From the NCBI GenBank assembly GCA_034440615.1, contig JAOTOM010002958.1:1-64000 (forward strand): a DNA stretch of 64,000 bases, given 5' to 3'. Source of the stretch: Ashinkailepas kermadecensis (lineage: Eukaryota; Arthropoda; Thecostraca; Neolepadidae). Below, piece after piece: positions 1 to 12,300 of this stretch (positions within the stretch are counted from its first letter, which is position 1; each line of letters begins with the position of its first letter). The translations under genes and the position numbers were made by a program. The notes under the pieces are model-generated. The model was not told the DNA's origin. It made no database searches and was given only the letters and a program-made list of their open reading frames with translations.

Positions 1-1682
1 AGGACGTCTCTTCAAACTGTAAAACTTTCCCACCATAGGGTGGCAGGAACACAGGTATTCCAAGACATGGCTCCAAAGCTGGAGAACAGTGTTCTCAGTG
101 TGCATGCGCATCATCTTGCAAGTTGCTGTTGGCCCATTGTTGTCAGCAATTCTGGTGGTTGAGATTGTTGTGGTGTGTGAAGCTGTAGTCTGGCTGCTGA
201 CTGCTACAAAACGTGATTAGTTTGAGTGGTGACTGTAAGTGGAATAACCAGCATTTTTTGGGTGTCGTTCTGTGTTTGTTTTTATTGATATCTTTGTTCC
301 CACATTTGTGTCAGAGTACATGTGAAGCCCATCCTATCCAGTATGAACCCAGAGTGCAAAAATGTTTTCAGAGATAAAATCTCTTAAGAAGTGCTTTAAT
401 TCCCACCCTGGTTGTAACATCACAAAAACTACAGGGTCATTCATATGCTTTGTAATTAGCATATTTTTGGAGATGGACCACTAGATACTAGGAGGATGGC
501 AGTAGGCAGTTAGACCTGGCATAATGATACGCATAAATTAAAAGCGACCACAAAGTATAATTCTTACATCAGTTTTAATAACAAAATAGGTTTTACTATC
601 AATGCTGCTGAAATAAGTAAAATTGATCTTACAAACATCAGCAAATTGCAATACTCTTTCTGATTTACGTGAGGACTGCACTCAGCTCTACTGTATCTGG
701 CAACTGATGAATCACTGCCAGATGACAAATTGGCACTATGGTTAAATTAGCAATAACAGTAGAGAAAATGATAACAAAAGTATGCTTAATCTATGTCTAC
801 CAAGTCATAAATCCATACCTGATACTCCCGACATGCTCACATCGCACAACTAATAAATATTCACAACACACCTCAGGAGTAGGACGCTCATGCACCAACT
901 GATTTGTTACCTGCCGTCTACTGGGATATGGGTTTTGGAATATAAAATGGTTTAAGAAAAGTTATACTAAAAACAATGTCTAAAATATTTTTATTCCTAC
1001 CAACAAGCAATAATTTTTGTCAACAAAAAGCTGAGAAAACTGAAGTAACCAATTCTTATTAATAATAAATATTATCCAATGTACTTTTGTAGTTCATGTC
1101 TGGAATGTTTTAATTGAAGCCAGGAATGACCTAGGATTAAAAGCGACTAGACTGGAGAGCAAATTGCCGCTGTAAAACCACCTACTGTTCACCCACTGAG
1201 GGCAGTACCTACCCACCAATTGTCAAGGGCTGGCATCACACCTGAAAACTTCAGTGATGAAGACACCAATAACCGACAACCATAACCATTTCATTGAGGT
1301 ATGTTAAATGTTTCCAGCTCTATGTAAAATCCATAGATAATAACATTTGTGTTGACACTGGCAAGGAATGATGCAGTATAGGCCATTACCGACTGAAAAG
1401 CATGCATTTGCAACAGGAATGAGAGGTCACTTGGTCTTAATCACAATAAGAATTGTATTCTTGCAATGTTTTTGAATACCACATCATTGCAGAAGTGCAC
1501 ACTTACTGCACTATTTCCATGGCATTATTAAACAGGCTTGGTGCACATCTCAGTTGAGGTGGCCAATGTTTCAAAATGTCTTGTTTCATCCTTCCTGGAG
1601 GGCCACTGGTTCTCCAAAAACTTGAGAATGAGGTATTATTGGATTCACATCAAGGAATGTAGCATGTTTTCCCACGCCTCTA

Positions 1683-2100
1683 CCTCAATTAGCTATAAAG
1701 TCATAAAGTGTTAAGGCTTAATAAGAGCCACAAGGGCCCATCTGGGTTAAGCCTATCTAGAAAAGGTACTAGAAATGTACATAATCTCACCCCAATCAAT
1801 CCCTAATCCCAAGTTCCTAGGAAGCTATATATCCCAGCCTATCTAGCAAGTGGATGATGCTAGCATCATCCACTTGCTATTGCATAACACCCTCAACAAT
1901 TGCAAGCTCCTCCCATCTTACCCATTGTGCTACCATAGCCCCTGCTTAAAGGGGTCTGTGCCGTGCACATTTAACATAAATATTATCCCCTCCATCCAAA
2001 TTAGACATCAAAAACAAAATTTTCCTGCCTAAAAAATTTGTCCACCCTACTTTTAAATACATTCAATGAGGAACTCCCCACAACATCAGCAGGCAGCCCA
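1683..2100. repeat. Dispersed repeat, copy 1
   Basis: From the duplicated motif GTCATAAA near 1700 this stretch matches 51216-51470 in the same orientation over most of its length, including TTAAGCCTATCTAGAAAAGG and the CACCCCAATCAATCC block. It has no coding capacity that I recognise. The family is unknown to me; a 3' fragment of a retroposon is the simplest reading because both copies lack clear inverted ends. Confidence 0.6.
1844..1879. repeat. Perfect 36-bp palindrome without spacer
   Basis: The left arm TAGCAAGTGGATGATGCT is followed directly by its exact reverse complement, giving 18-bp arms. It lies inside dispersed repeat copy 1. The related copy near 51380 has only one arm-like sequence, so the palindrome arose in this copy by inverted duplication. 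Confidence 0.9.
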
Positions 2101-2844
2101 TTCCACTGATCAACAACCCTTTGACTGAAGACCTGCTGTCGCTTAACTGTCCTACACCTCAACTTGTCTAACCTGAGTTGGTGACCCGTGTTACTTTAAA
2201 CTGAAGAGCACCATTTAAATTGACCTGATCTAGTCCTTTAACCATTTTGTACATTTCAATCATGTCCCCCCTTACAAGCTATGTAGCATATCAAGTAGCA
2301 AAATAAAAACCTGGTATTAAATTTCGTCAGCAGTGTCCATTGCACAAGTTCCACACCAAGCACCATCACCATACTCACTAGCTATCGGTGTGTCTTTCCA
2401 AGAAGACTGGATTGAGGTGCTTAGGTAGGTGGTACCTACCTATCTAGCCGGTCAGTTCAAGTTCGTAAAAATTACTTCGTGTTGTCGCTCCAAATGGTAC
2501 CCGATACCGATATATTGTAAAGGGCATTGCCCGATACACATGCCACCGATAGAGTCCTAATCAGATGGACCCTTCCGGAGCTTTCGCCTTTTTACGCCAA
2601 GTACGTCTTATCGTTTTCAGGGCTTCCAAATTAGGATGAGAGGTTTTTTGTGTAGTCAATTTTCGATTATTTCTTAGTCGCTGACGGTTAGCCAATAAAA
2701 GATGAGAATTTCGCATGCCTTCCGTGATTAATTTCACTTGCCTATTACCTACCTATATGGGAAGTAAGGCCAGCGAAAAGGCATGCTTAGTAAAGTTTCA
2801 AAATGGGAAGGACGAGCTATTCTAAGGCCGATTCCTTCCATTTA

Positions 2845-3061
2845 AGGAACGGATCCAGGAATTTTCATCAGGCGGGGAGACACATTTTCTCGGAAGTGCG
2901 CCGGGCGTATTTTCCCTCTGAAAAGGGCGTTTTTGGCTGAAAAATACATTGAGCGGAGGGGGAGGATGCACTCGATCCTTCCTGGCGGATCGCATTTCCC
3001 GGCCGGAAGGGTGCCACCTTTCAATTGGGTGTAGGGCACTTGCCCCCTATATCCGCCACTG
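2845..3061. mobile_element. Probable decayed hAT-type non-autonomous element
   Basis: Read on the minus strand, the right end begins CAGTGGCGGATATAGGGGGC. This is close to the terminal sequence of the better preserved element at 15494-16153. The left end keeps CGGATCCAGG but the outermost bases have diverged, and I see no clean target duplication. It contains no transposase fragment. Confidence 0.4.
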
Positions 3062-3823
3062 ATATTTATGACGAATTAATGGGTCAGCATTAACAAGTGG
3101 TTCTTGAACCCATCTATCTGATAGAGATTCACCAATGGTACCTACGGGGATGTGTGAAAGAGCACCACCTAGAAATCGCAAGGTCACGCAAAAATATTTC
3201 GTGAAATTCTCGAAAGACTAGAAAACTCCACTTGCGATGTGATCTAATAGTGTTTTCGACGGCTATCTGTTCCATGCATTAACGCCCTCAAATGCTGCGA
3301 GCCTGATAGCTGATGCATTAATGGCACCCTCCTAATCAGAGGCGGAATTTCACCACGAATATTGGAGGGACTAAATGCATGGAGGAAATGGAAGGCCTTG
3401 AATCAATTTGGTGGGCCTACTCTATATGGTTCCATGCTTAACTCGAAATATGTTGGGAGGGTTCATATAAAATATATTAATAATACTAAGATAATCCACA
3501 CAATAAATCGGCCTTCAGAAGCTAACAGAAACAAAAATCAACTGGCAGCCGACTTCAGTTTCACTCACAGCGCTCTTGTCACAAACATGGTTATCCGGCT
3601 TATTCCGGTTAATGACGCCTATTACAGCGTTCCATGAATTGGGGATTGCCGGATTTCATTTTGAAATCAGTGCCTGGTTTTATGTTGGGTTTTGGTGTTT
3701 TGTGAGGAAGAATGGCGACATCCACTGGACGTTTCAGAAATGTTCGCATGTCAAAAACTATTAGAAGTAAGAACATCTTGCTTTTATTGACGCTAATCTC
3801 CGTTCGCTCAATGTTGTGTATAA

Positions 3824-3974
3824 TTGGCGTCACAAAAAGTGTGGCACTCAGGCTGGGCGTCCTGCCACCTAAATATCCTGTATAGTTATGGGTGTGGTGG
3901 GAAACAGTATACCTATGCAGGGTATTCAGGTTCCGGGACGCTCAGCCTGGCTGCAATGCTATTTGTGACAGCAA
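3824..3974. mobile_element. Foldback MITE, copy 1
   Basis: The element of about 150 bp begins TTGGCGTCACAAA and its second half is largely the inverted complement of the first: GGCTGGGCGTCCTG on the left, GGGACGCTCAGCC on the right. The same element sits at 60710-60858. This copy has diverged more. The target duplication is unclear; TATA flanks both ends but may be chance. Confidence 0.75.
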
Positions 3975-4129
3975 TATAGTACAAGCCATGGGAATATTTG
4001 ATCATGATCTTGTGGTACCCATAGCCCAGAAACGTACTGTCAAGTTTCCAGGATAATGCATTTTGTGCTTTGGGTATTAGATATGCATCAAGGAAAGGCA
4101 TACACTGGTGTATTAGGATTAGATGTACA

Positions 4130-5230
4130 CATCACCTTTAACTGGTTCATCAAGAATCAACTAAAAGTAAATCCTTCTAAAACTGAGATGGTTGTTTGCC
4201 AATCTTTTAGATAGCATATGCCTGTGGAATTCGGTAAACTTTACCTTTCGGCCGACACATACTGCCAAGGTTAGTTATTTGTAAAGAGTTGCCTATACAA
4301 TGTCGCATATATTTCATGACGGCCGAAAAATTGGCTTCGGAGGATTCTGTTTTTCCGGTTAGGTTAGGTTAGATTATATTATGCTATGATAAATTTTGTA
4401 TATTATGCTACATTATCTTACTCTAGGTTAGGTGGTAATCTTTACCAACACCCGACTCCTGTGACGTCACTTCCCTGACTCCTGTGACGTCACTGTTCCC
4501 CACTGTACACCTTTTTACAAATCACTAACCTTGGCAGTATTTGTCGGCCGAAAGGTAAAGATTACCTGGAATTCTCTGTTCATCTGGGCCAGTTTGAAAT
4601 AGTACCCACTAGGTCTGTGAAATTACTTGGTGTGAAGATTGAATCACACCTGTCCTGGAATGTGCATGTATACTGTTGTGCATCTGTATAACAGCATACT
4701 CATTGGGCTCATGTTTTCTCACATTATGAGATGGGTGCTAATTGAGGCACTCATATTCCCACACATAAGATACTGTGTGTCTGTTTGGGGAAGCTGTAGC
4801 AGAGCCCAGAAATGATGCATTCAAAAATGCATAATCTTTGGTGCCAGGATTGTTGCTGGCTGGCACTACCGGGATCATGTGTCACCAGTGTTGATAGAAC
4901 TAGGATGGCTCAAATTCGAGGCTTCATATCCAAGGCAGATGTTCACTTGGTTTTCAAAATTTTGAACGAGTTCACTGGCTTAGAACTCATTCAGGGTCAG
5001 CTAAACTGTCGCTCAACTGTGTTGCAACAGAGCACCAGGGCCATGGCTAACTGTAAGCTCCAGGTACCATGATGCTGCACAGAATTCTTGTGCACTCCTT
5101 CATACTGAGGGCTTGCTGAACGTGGAACAATCTGCCTCCAGATGTGAGGAACTCAGGTGGCTACAATGTTTTCAGACAGGCTTTCGGTCATGCTGCACAT
5201 GTTCGGGCTTTAATTTCTGGCCTCCGGAGC
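4130..5230 (+). pseudogene. Decayed non-LTR retrotransposon (LINE) reverse-transcriptase remnant
   Basis: Broken frames read like the C-terminal part of a CR1/Jockey-type reverse transcriptase. 4140-4210 gives NQLKVNPSKTEMVVC, the typical N-x-x-KT block. About 4610-4660 gives KLLGVKIESHLSWNVHV, and about 4760-4800 gives RYCVSVWGSC. Stop codons and frame changes interrupt every segment, so it is dead. A MITE at 4233-4566 splits it, and the two halves join in order across one copy of the MITE target duplication. No endonuclease domain is seen upstream. The clade assignment is from memory of family motifs and is tentative. Confidence 0.7.
4233..4566. mobile_element. hAT-like MITE with 8-bp target duplication
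   Basis: Terminal inverted repeats of about 50 bp: the left end begins GGTAAACTTTACCTTTCGGC and the right end is the complement, ending GGTAAAGATTACC. The repeats run on through TACTGCCAAGGTTAGT. Both sides carry the direct duplication TGGAATTC (4225-4232 and 4567-4574). Eight bases is the target length of hAT transposases. The interior carries a local duplication of CTCCTGTGACGTCACT and no coding sequence. Confidence 0.88.
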
Positions 5231-6148
5231 ATCACTTACATACATATCATACATATTGAATATATATACATATTATATAATATATAAATACATATGTATA
5301 TTATAAATATATATATACATATTAAATATGGCATATTTTTCCTTCCAACTTTTTATTGCATTTCTCAGTCTTCAATAACATGTTTTGGCCTTGCTGAGTT
5401 GTTCCCAAATTGAGAAAAGAATCTTCAGCTGCATGTCAGTAGCAGTCATTTGAAACCCGCTTGTATTAATGTGTGTTTGGTATTCAAAATATTTTGTATT
5501 TAAATACTTAGAATAACAAATTGGATGCGGCCAATATATAATATGCAACCAGCATACTTGATATCATTCCAGGGTATTAGTCATCCTACTGTAGGCTAAT
5601 GCCCCTTTTTTGCACAATGTTTCAGTTTTGATATTCACATATTGTTCAGATTGGTTCCATCTCATGCTAGCTGAGTACTGCAGATTTGGTTTTTGTGTCT
5701 TGCCACAATTGTATATTACAGCACTAAAAGTCCAATGCAAATATGTAGCAATGTTTGTGAGTTGCCTTAACTCCTCTTCCCACAAGGTATACATAGCACA
5801 TCTCTTCTAAGGTGTGCTATGTGTACAGCACATAGCATGCCTGAGAACATGTTAGGTTTTCATCTTTAAATGCCTTCACCCTCCCTTCTCATGTTTCCAA
5901 ATTCCTCTCCCTTCCTGCCTTCCCATTCCTTCTCCCTGAAAGCAAAAATTTCCTCCAGAGGAATCTCCTTCCAGTTAAGAACTTCTGATGTATGGGGACT
6001 GTGACTGAACAAAGTACTGGCTGATCATGTCCAAAGGGCACATTTGACCAATTATTGTGGTTGTATGATGAAGCATACTGGCACAGTGTAGTCTTTTGTC
6101 ATGTGCGTTCTTTCACATGTGTCAGCAGTAGTCTGGTGTTGCCCTCAG

Positions 6149-6356
6149 GGCGTCGAGACAGTGATGAAGAGCCTGTCAACATCGACTTCAGTCGGCCACC
6201 CTGCGCCAATGTGCAGGAGTTCATGTGGTGTGCATGCCAGCGTGACGGCATCAGCCGAGGCCAAAGACTGGCATACCTCAATGCTCTGGTCAAAGTGTTT
6301 TCCATCCTCGAGGATCAGTACGACCTGGTCTTCTCACGGGAGGAGCTTATCTACTG
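6149..6356 (+). CDS. rictor: rictor exon 1 of 17 placed
   Basis: Acceptor CCCTCAG before 6149, donor CTACTG|GTCAGT after 6356. It enters with two bases finishing a Gly codon and encodes RRDSDEEPVNIDF, matching the conserved Rictor N-terminus, then a first helical repeat. The open frame extends left to an ATG at 6055, but that part does not resemble Rictor and is preceded by a good acceptor, so I treat it as intron. The following intron (369 bp) shows nothing notable. Confidence 0.88.
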
Positions 6357-9300
6357 GTCAGTAGTGGTCATGTGAGCTTTGCTTTTTTGGGGGAGGGGTG
6401 ATATGGCATGCCCAAACTCTGGAGTGGGAAGGACAACCGACCTGCTGCTATTACTTGTATGAGAACTTTAGATGCTATGTCGCTTTGTGATTCAACTAGT
6501 CAGCTGTTTTCTTTATGTTGGCAGCTGCACTCTGAGAAATAATTTGGTTGTCACATGGGTCGTTCATTTGTTGTGCTGCTGTGTTTGACGAGCTGGTGAG
6601 GGAGATGGCAATGGAATTGCTCACCAGTGTACCTGGTGGGTAGAAGAGATCGGATCATTCACCAGTGTGGGTGGTAAGGTGAAGCAGTGGAGTTCCTCAG
6701 TGCTGTGTTTCTTTTCATGCTCTAGTCTGCGAATACCATTGCTGAACGAGACCAAGGAGGTGCGAGCTGCTGGGTACAGAGCCCTGCGCTACCTGGTCAG
6801 CACTACAGAAGATGTTAAAGCTGTCATCCGATTCCAGGTGAGTTAGACTGCCTACTCGTCACTGCTCAACAGTTAAAGTTGTGAATTTAAGTGTATAAAG
6901 TGAGAAGCTAAAGTGTGTGGCTGCTTGTATTGTTCTTACCCTGGATGAAGCTGCCATATTATGGTGCATAGTTTTTGTTCCATGATGGCTATTGATTATT
7001 ATTTCCATATTACCAACCCCAGTCTGGAAGTTGTTATGTAATATGTATGCAAATATCCGTCCTAGCACAGCTCTGTTGATCGTTTTTTTGGCACAGTATC
7101 GCACAATTTTGCAAAGTATTGCTCTTGAATACTTTGCAAAGTATTGTTCACATGTGGACAAACCTCATTCAGCTGACCTACAGTGCCTGTGAGCTGAAGA
7201 GGCAAGTCGCTTATAAAGCTGTGTGTCACGGCCATGTTCATGATATTATCTGCTCGTCTCTGCTTCTCTTCTATATATTATTTGCTTTACCTGTATAGAT
7301 GCAACCTAAAAGTAGTTGGTACTGATGGCCCTAACTTCCTGTCAAGTGCAACCAATGTGCTGCAAAGTAAGGATAGCAATGCGAGAAGTAAGTAAGTTTT
7401 GATGTTAGAGATATGAGACAGGATGTAGACTAGTGAGGCTAGGGGCCCCTGAAATGAGGAAAATTTGGGACCCAATTTTCAGTTTGAAGAAAAAACATCT
7501 GAAATAACTACATACAACTGAACACAGCAACTGAGCGCATCTCAAAACTGGTGGCCTTTTCATCTTAGATGAGCTATTCTACTAGTCAGAGGGCGTTCTT
7601 TGTAGCTGAACCTCTCGCCCTTGAAGTTTAGAGAGATTTACCGTCGAGGTGTTTTATAGCTGGAAGAAAAGAGAGCAGAGAGCATGGGTCTCTTTGTTTT
7701 ACCTATTTGGCATCAACAAGGAACATCGGTAGCCTGAAAATAGCTAGCATTAACTCCAGAATAAGATGTATAGTGAGTCTGGGCTGTGTCCAAATGGAAC
7801 TCTCCTTCAGGATCTTGTCACTGCTCCTCCACTATCTGCATTCAAGGGGCTACTGGATGGAAACTGGCATGCTATCCAGGAGGAGAGTTACCATCCCACA
7901 GTTAAATGACAGGATAATTAACTTGCAGAACAATTAAAATAAGATGAACTAAGAAAAGTCCCACCATAACGTGACACCTATGGTAGTACCAGAAAGTATG
8001 TAGTGAGTGCATGAACCCAAGTATCTGATATCTGCTTAGGCAGGTAATTATGGTTTGATTAGCATGGATATTGGTTTTAATATATGCAAAATCTTAGAAG
8101 ATGAAATTATATTCCCGTGATTAGTTTTGTCCAGCTTTGTCCGGTTTTAACCGATTAATGCTGGTTAGATCCACTGGTCTGGCCTAAAATAGCTTTGTCC
8201 GGCTTTTTGCCAACCATGCTGATGGCTCTCCATGGGGAGATATTGATGATAAAATTGATCTATCCATAGATAGCGATGAATTCCCCAGTCGACATCTCTC
8301 AGCACCGAAGCGCTCTGTGTGCAGATCCGGCAACTGACGGCCGTCCGTTGGCAGATCCCGGTGCTGATGGTCCGCTCTCTGGACCTGATCCTGGAGAACA
8401 CGATGGAGCGGTTGCAGTCGCTGCGCCTGGCGCGCCGCCTGCTGGCCGTGGCTCCGGACCTGTTCCCTGACGCGCTCACGCGCTGCCTGCTAGCCATCGC
8501 CGCTGACGGGCCGCTGCTGCGCGACAAGCTCTGGATGATAACCGTGGCGACGCTGACGCAGCTGTGTGAGTGCTCCAGCCTGTGTTTGTGAGTCCTGTGA
8601 GTGAGTCTGACGTAGCTCCGTCGTTGTTATAGTCCGACACAGCTCTGTATGTGCTATAGTCTGACGCAGTTCTGTATGTGCTATAGTCTTACGCAGCTCT
8701 GTGAGGGATATAGTCTGATGCAGCTTTGTATGTGATATTGTCTGACGCAGCTCTGTGAGTGCTGTAGTCTGGCGTAGCTACGCGATTAGCCAAGTGTAGT
8801 TTCGCTACGTGAACTGCCTGATTTTGTTTTCCTTGTATAGCTGCTCCAACCGAATCAATAGCAATAAGCGTGCAGCCTCTGCTGGCACCGATGTACCCGA
8901 TTTAGACCCCCCTCCCCGGGGGGCCGCCAGATAACCACTAGCAATCCATGCCATGCACCCTCAAGCCCAAATAATATATCCAGCTGACGCCGGTCTCGCC
9001 ATGGCAGATGTGTGACCCTGCGCGGTGCTAACCTGTGTGTCTGTGATCTCGACAGCGATCAGTGCGGCTCCTCTGCTGGCCCGCTGCGGCGGTGTGACGT
9101 CGGTCTCGCCATGCCGGATGTGTGACCCTGCGCGGTGCTAACCTGTGTGTCTGTGATCTCGACAGCGATCAGTGCGGCTCCTCTGCTGGCCCGCTGCGGC
9201 GGTGTGACGTCGGTCTCGCCATGCCGGATGTGTGACCCTGCGCGGTGCTAACCTGTGTGTCTGTGATCTCGACAGCGATCAGTGCGGCTCCTCTGCTGGC

Positions 9301-12300
9301 CCGCTGCGGTGGTGTGCACGTGCTGTTGCGCTGCGTGCTCGACTGCTACCAGCCGCGCGCCGGCGACGCCGTGCTGTCGGCGCTGTTCGGCTTGCTGGGC
9401 CGATCCGGCACCAGCTGGCCCGACCTCAGTCTGCTGCTGGCGCCGCTGGCCGACCCGCATTACGGCCACCATGCGCTCGAGCTGGACAGCAGGAGGTGAG
9501 ACCGCCTCCCGCCGTTGTTGCCGTCGATCAGATAACTCGGCACCGTTGTTCAGCTTTGGTACCGTACGAGGTGCTGAACACAATCAGTTGAATTGTCGTC
9601 GTATATTGTTGGATCAAGATCGAGTCTGCAGTTTCGGTGGACTTGTGTAGCTGGTGTAGCTGGTATATAGTGCATAATGTGTAGAATTGGACTCGTTTGA
9701 TCGTAATTCATTTGATGTTTTTCACCTTCCATTTTTCTTCATGGACAAAAAATTAATGTGATCGCTATCGTATGTGTATTGAAGATTAAGTGGCTTGCGA
9801 GGTTAGGTTCCAATGCGAGGCGAGGTTAGGTTTAAGTTTCTTGCATAGTTGTGCTTCAGAATGTTGCTTGGATGTGTTTCAATTAACTGCAAGGCTGTTA
9901 ATTGCTGAAGCAAGGCTTCAGTGGCTTTCAGTGTTGCTTGGCCGCGTGTCAGTGGTTTGTACGGATGGTTTTCAACGTGTTTGCGCGGTTGGACTGCAGT
10001 AACCAGGCGAGCTCGGAGGAGGTGATACGGTCGGCCCAGGTGGCGCTGTTGTCGGTGCTGCGCTCCTGGCCGGGACTGCTGCTGCTCAGCTCGAGACACG
10101 CGGCTGCGCTCGGGGCCCTCATCGACTCGCTGCAGCTGAACCAGCCAGAACTACGGGTAGGTACTGGACCGACTTGAGCTGCATATAGCCACTGAGCGAG
10201 CCCGAGTTGTGGATTGACACTCGGCAAGTCTCCACTACGAGTAGGCACGCAACCGCCCTGATTCGATAGGTGCGCTACATGACTAATGCAGTCGATGCGC
10301 CATGAAGCCCAGACACGACAGGTGCTTGAATCGGCTAGACTCGTGGTCAGGTGCTGAACCGATCCGATCTACAGGTGAGTACAGAATCAGTTCCACCTGT
10401 GGGTAGGTGCTGAGCTGATCTGGACTGCGGGTTGTTGCTGAACCGACCTGAATTGCGGCGCGTGCTGTTTCGATCCAAGCTGGCTGTTCGTGGCTGGCGA
10501 CGAATGTCAAGGCCAGCGTTTCTATCCACGTCTCTGCTCCATGTGTTTCGTGTTTCCAGAGTCATATTTAGTGGCAATAATGTATGGCAGGCTCCTAATG
10601 ACACCACAGTGCCTTATGAAATCCGCATGTGTTGACTGCCTGGGTAACCACATACGAAACTCGCATGTGTCCCAGCTGCGCGGTCTTCTCTGCGACACAT
10701 TAAAAGTTCTTGTTCAGCCGCAGTGTCGCAAATCGGATGCTGGTCACGGCACCGCGGGATGGCGCCGATAGTTGTGTTGGGCGTTGGCAGAGGGCGCTGA
10801 TAGACATGCTGTTCGAGCTGCTGGGTCGCGAGCCGCCGGACCCGGCCAAGAGCACCGAGGTGGTGGTGCGCGAGTTCCTCGAGTCTGGCGCCGCCACCGA
10901 GCAGTGCAAACTGTACGACGGCTTCGTGGCAGAGGAGGCACGCCTCTACTTGCCTCACCTGGGCGACACCAGGTAGGCCTGCCTATACCTGCAACACCTG
11001 GGCGACACCAGGTAGGCCCCCCTATACCTGGGCGACACCTGGTAGGTGTATTGCCAGGTAGGCAAGCCTGTGCCTGCAACGCCTGGGCGACACCAGGTAA
11101 ATGTCGCTAATATAGTCTCTAGCATCGTGGTGTAGCAGGTGTAGTCAGTTATGCAGCCGGTTAATTGATCCCGCAAGCAACCAGTTGAGCAATCCCCCAG
11201 TTACTCAGGCAGTCAACTAGACGGACAGTCAACCATGCAGCCAGTCATTTGCGGATTTAACCGGCCTGTACATCTTTGTTGAGTCAGTCAGTCAGTCATT
11301 CATTACCATAGCCAGTCATTTAATATCCTAATTAGTTATAAATGACGGGATTTTCGCACGAAGCTGCCAAATAGGTGGTAAATGAGTGGTCGCGGTAGCC
11401 CAGTCGACTCAGGAGTTTGACTCTAGATCGCGAGATTGTGGGTTCGAATCCAACAACCGATGGGATTACCGAGGCCACCCACCATCAATGGGCGTAGGGG
11501 GTTGGCGATGCTACATTACCTAGCAGTTGAATGCGTCGTAAAAGAGCCGAAGGTTGATCCTCTTCCCCAGACCTGACCTGGTGTTGAACCACTCGGCTGT
11601 GCTGCTCTACATCCTGCTGGAGCACGGACTGCTCGAGTCGCTGGTCGAGGTGGTGGTCACCGCAGAGCGGCCGCTCAGCCTGGCCGCCACACTACTCATA
11701 GGTGGGCTGCCGTCACCTCACAAGGTCACCGCTCTCAACGGTGGCTCACAATCATGCTGAGGTCACCGTCCCCATTCTGAGCTCACCGTCCGCACAATGC
11801 GGTCACTGCCGTCGTAGGTTGGCCACTATCCTTACAGGTGAATCTTCACCATGAGTTGGTTACCATCCTGTAGATAGGTGAGTGGATTACAATCCTTGTA
11901 ATGCGGTCACCGTCATCGTATGTTGGCCACCGTCCCTACTGGTGAATCATTATCATGAGTTGGTTACCATCCCATGGATAGATGAGTGGATTGTCATTCG
12001 TATAATTTGGTCACCGTTCTCATGAAGTATGAATTCATTGTTTGTGACTTGGGCGTGGGTGTGTCGGGTATTGCAGGCGATATTCTGCACCGGGCTAACG
12101 AAATTCTGCCGACTGAGTGTTGCCGCTTCTCCAACTGCCTGCCCACGCTGCTGAGCCGCAGCAGCGAGTGTGGTCACACCGAGCGGACGGTGGGTGTGGT
12201 CCCGGTGGGCGTGGTCCCACCGAGCGGACGGTGGGTGTGGTCCCGGTGGGCGTGGTCCCACCTAGCGAACGGTGGGTGTGGTCCCGGTGGGCGTGGTCCC

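Larger units (their letters stand above)
1..6148. other. AT-rich flank upstream of rictor, no supported gene
   Basis: No open frame here resembles a known protein except a decayed LINE fragment. The stretch contains a dispersed repeat (1683-2100), a 36-bp perfect palindrome (1844-1879), a probable decayed hAT copy (2845-3061), a foldback MITE (3824-3974), a LINE remnant (4130-5230) split by a hAT-like MITE, and an AT dinucleotide-rich patch (about 5250-5330). The rictor promoter and first coding exon could lie here or further left. I looked for a short exon ending one base into a codon, as exon 6149 requires, and could not support one. Confidence 0.6.

Noticed and set aside
6055..6148. ATG at 6055 as the start of rictor
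   Set aside because: The 31 codons before 6149 show no Rictor similarity, and a good acceptor CCCTCAG sits exactly where similarity begins.
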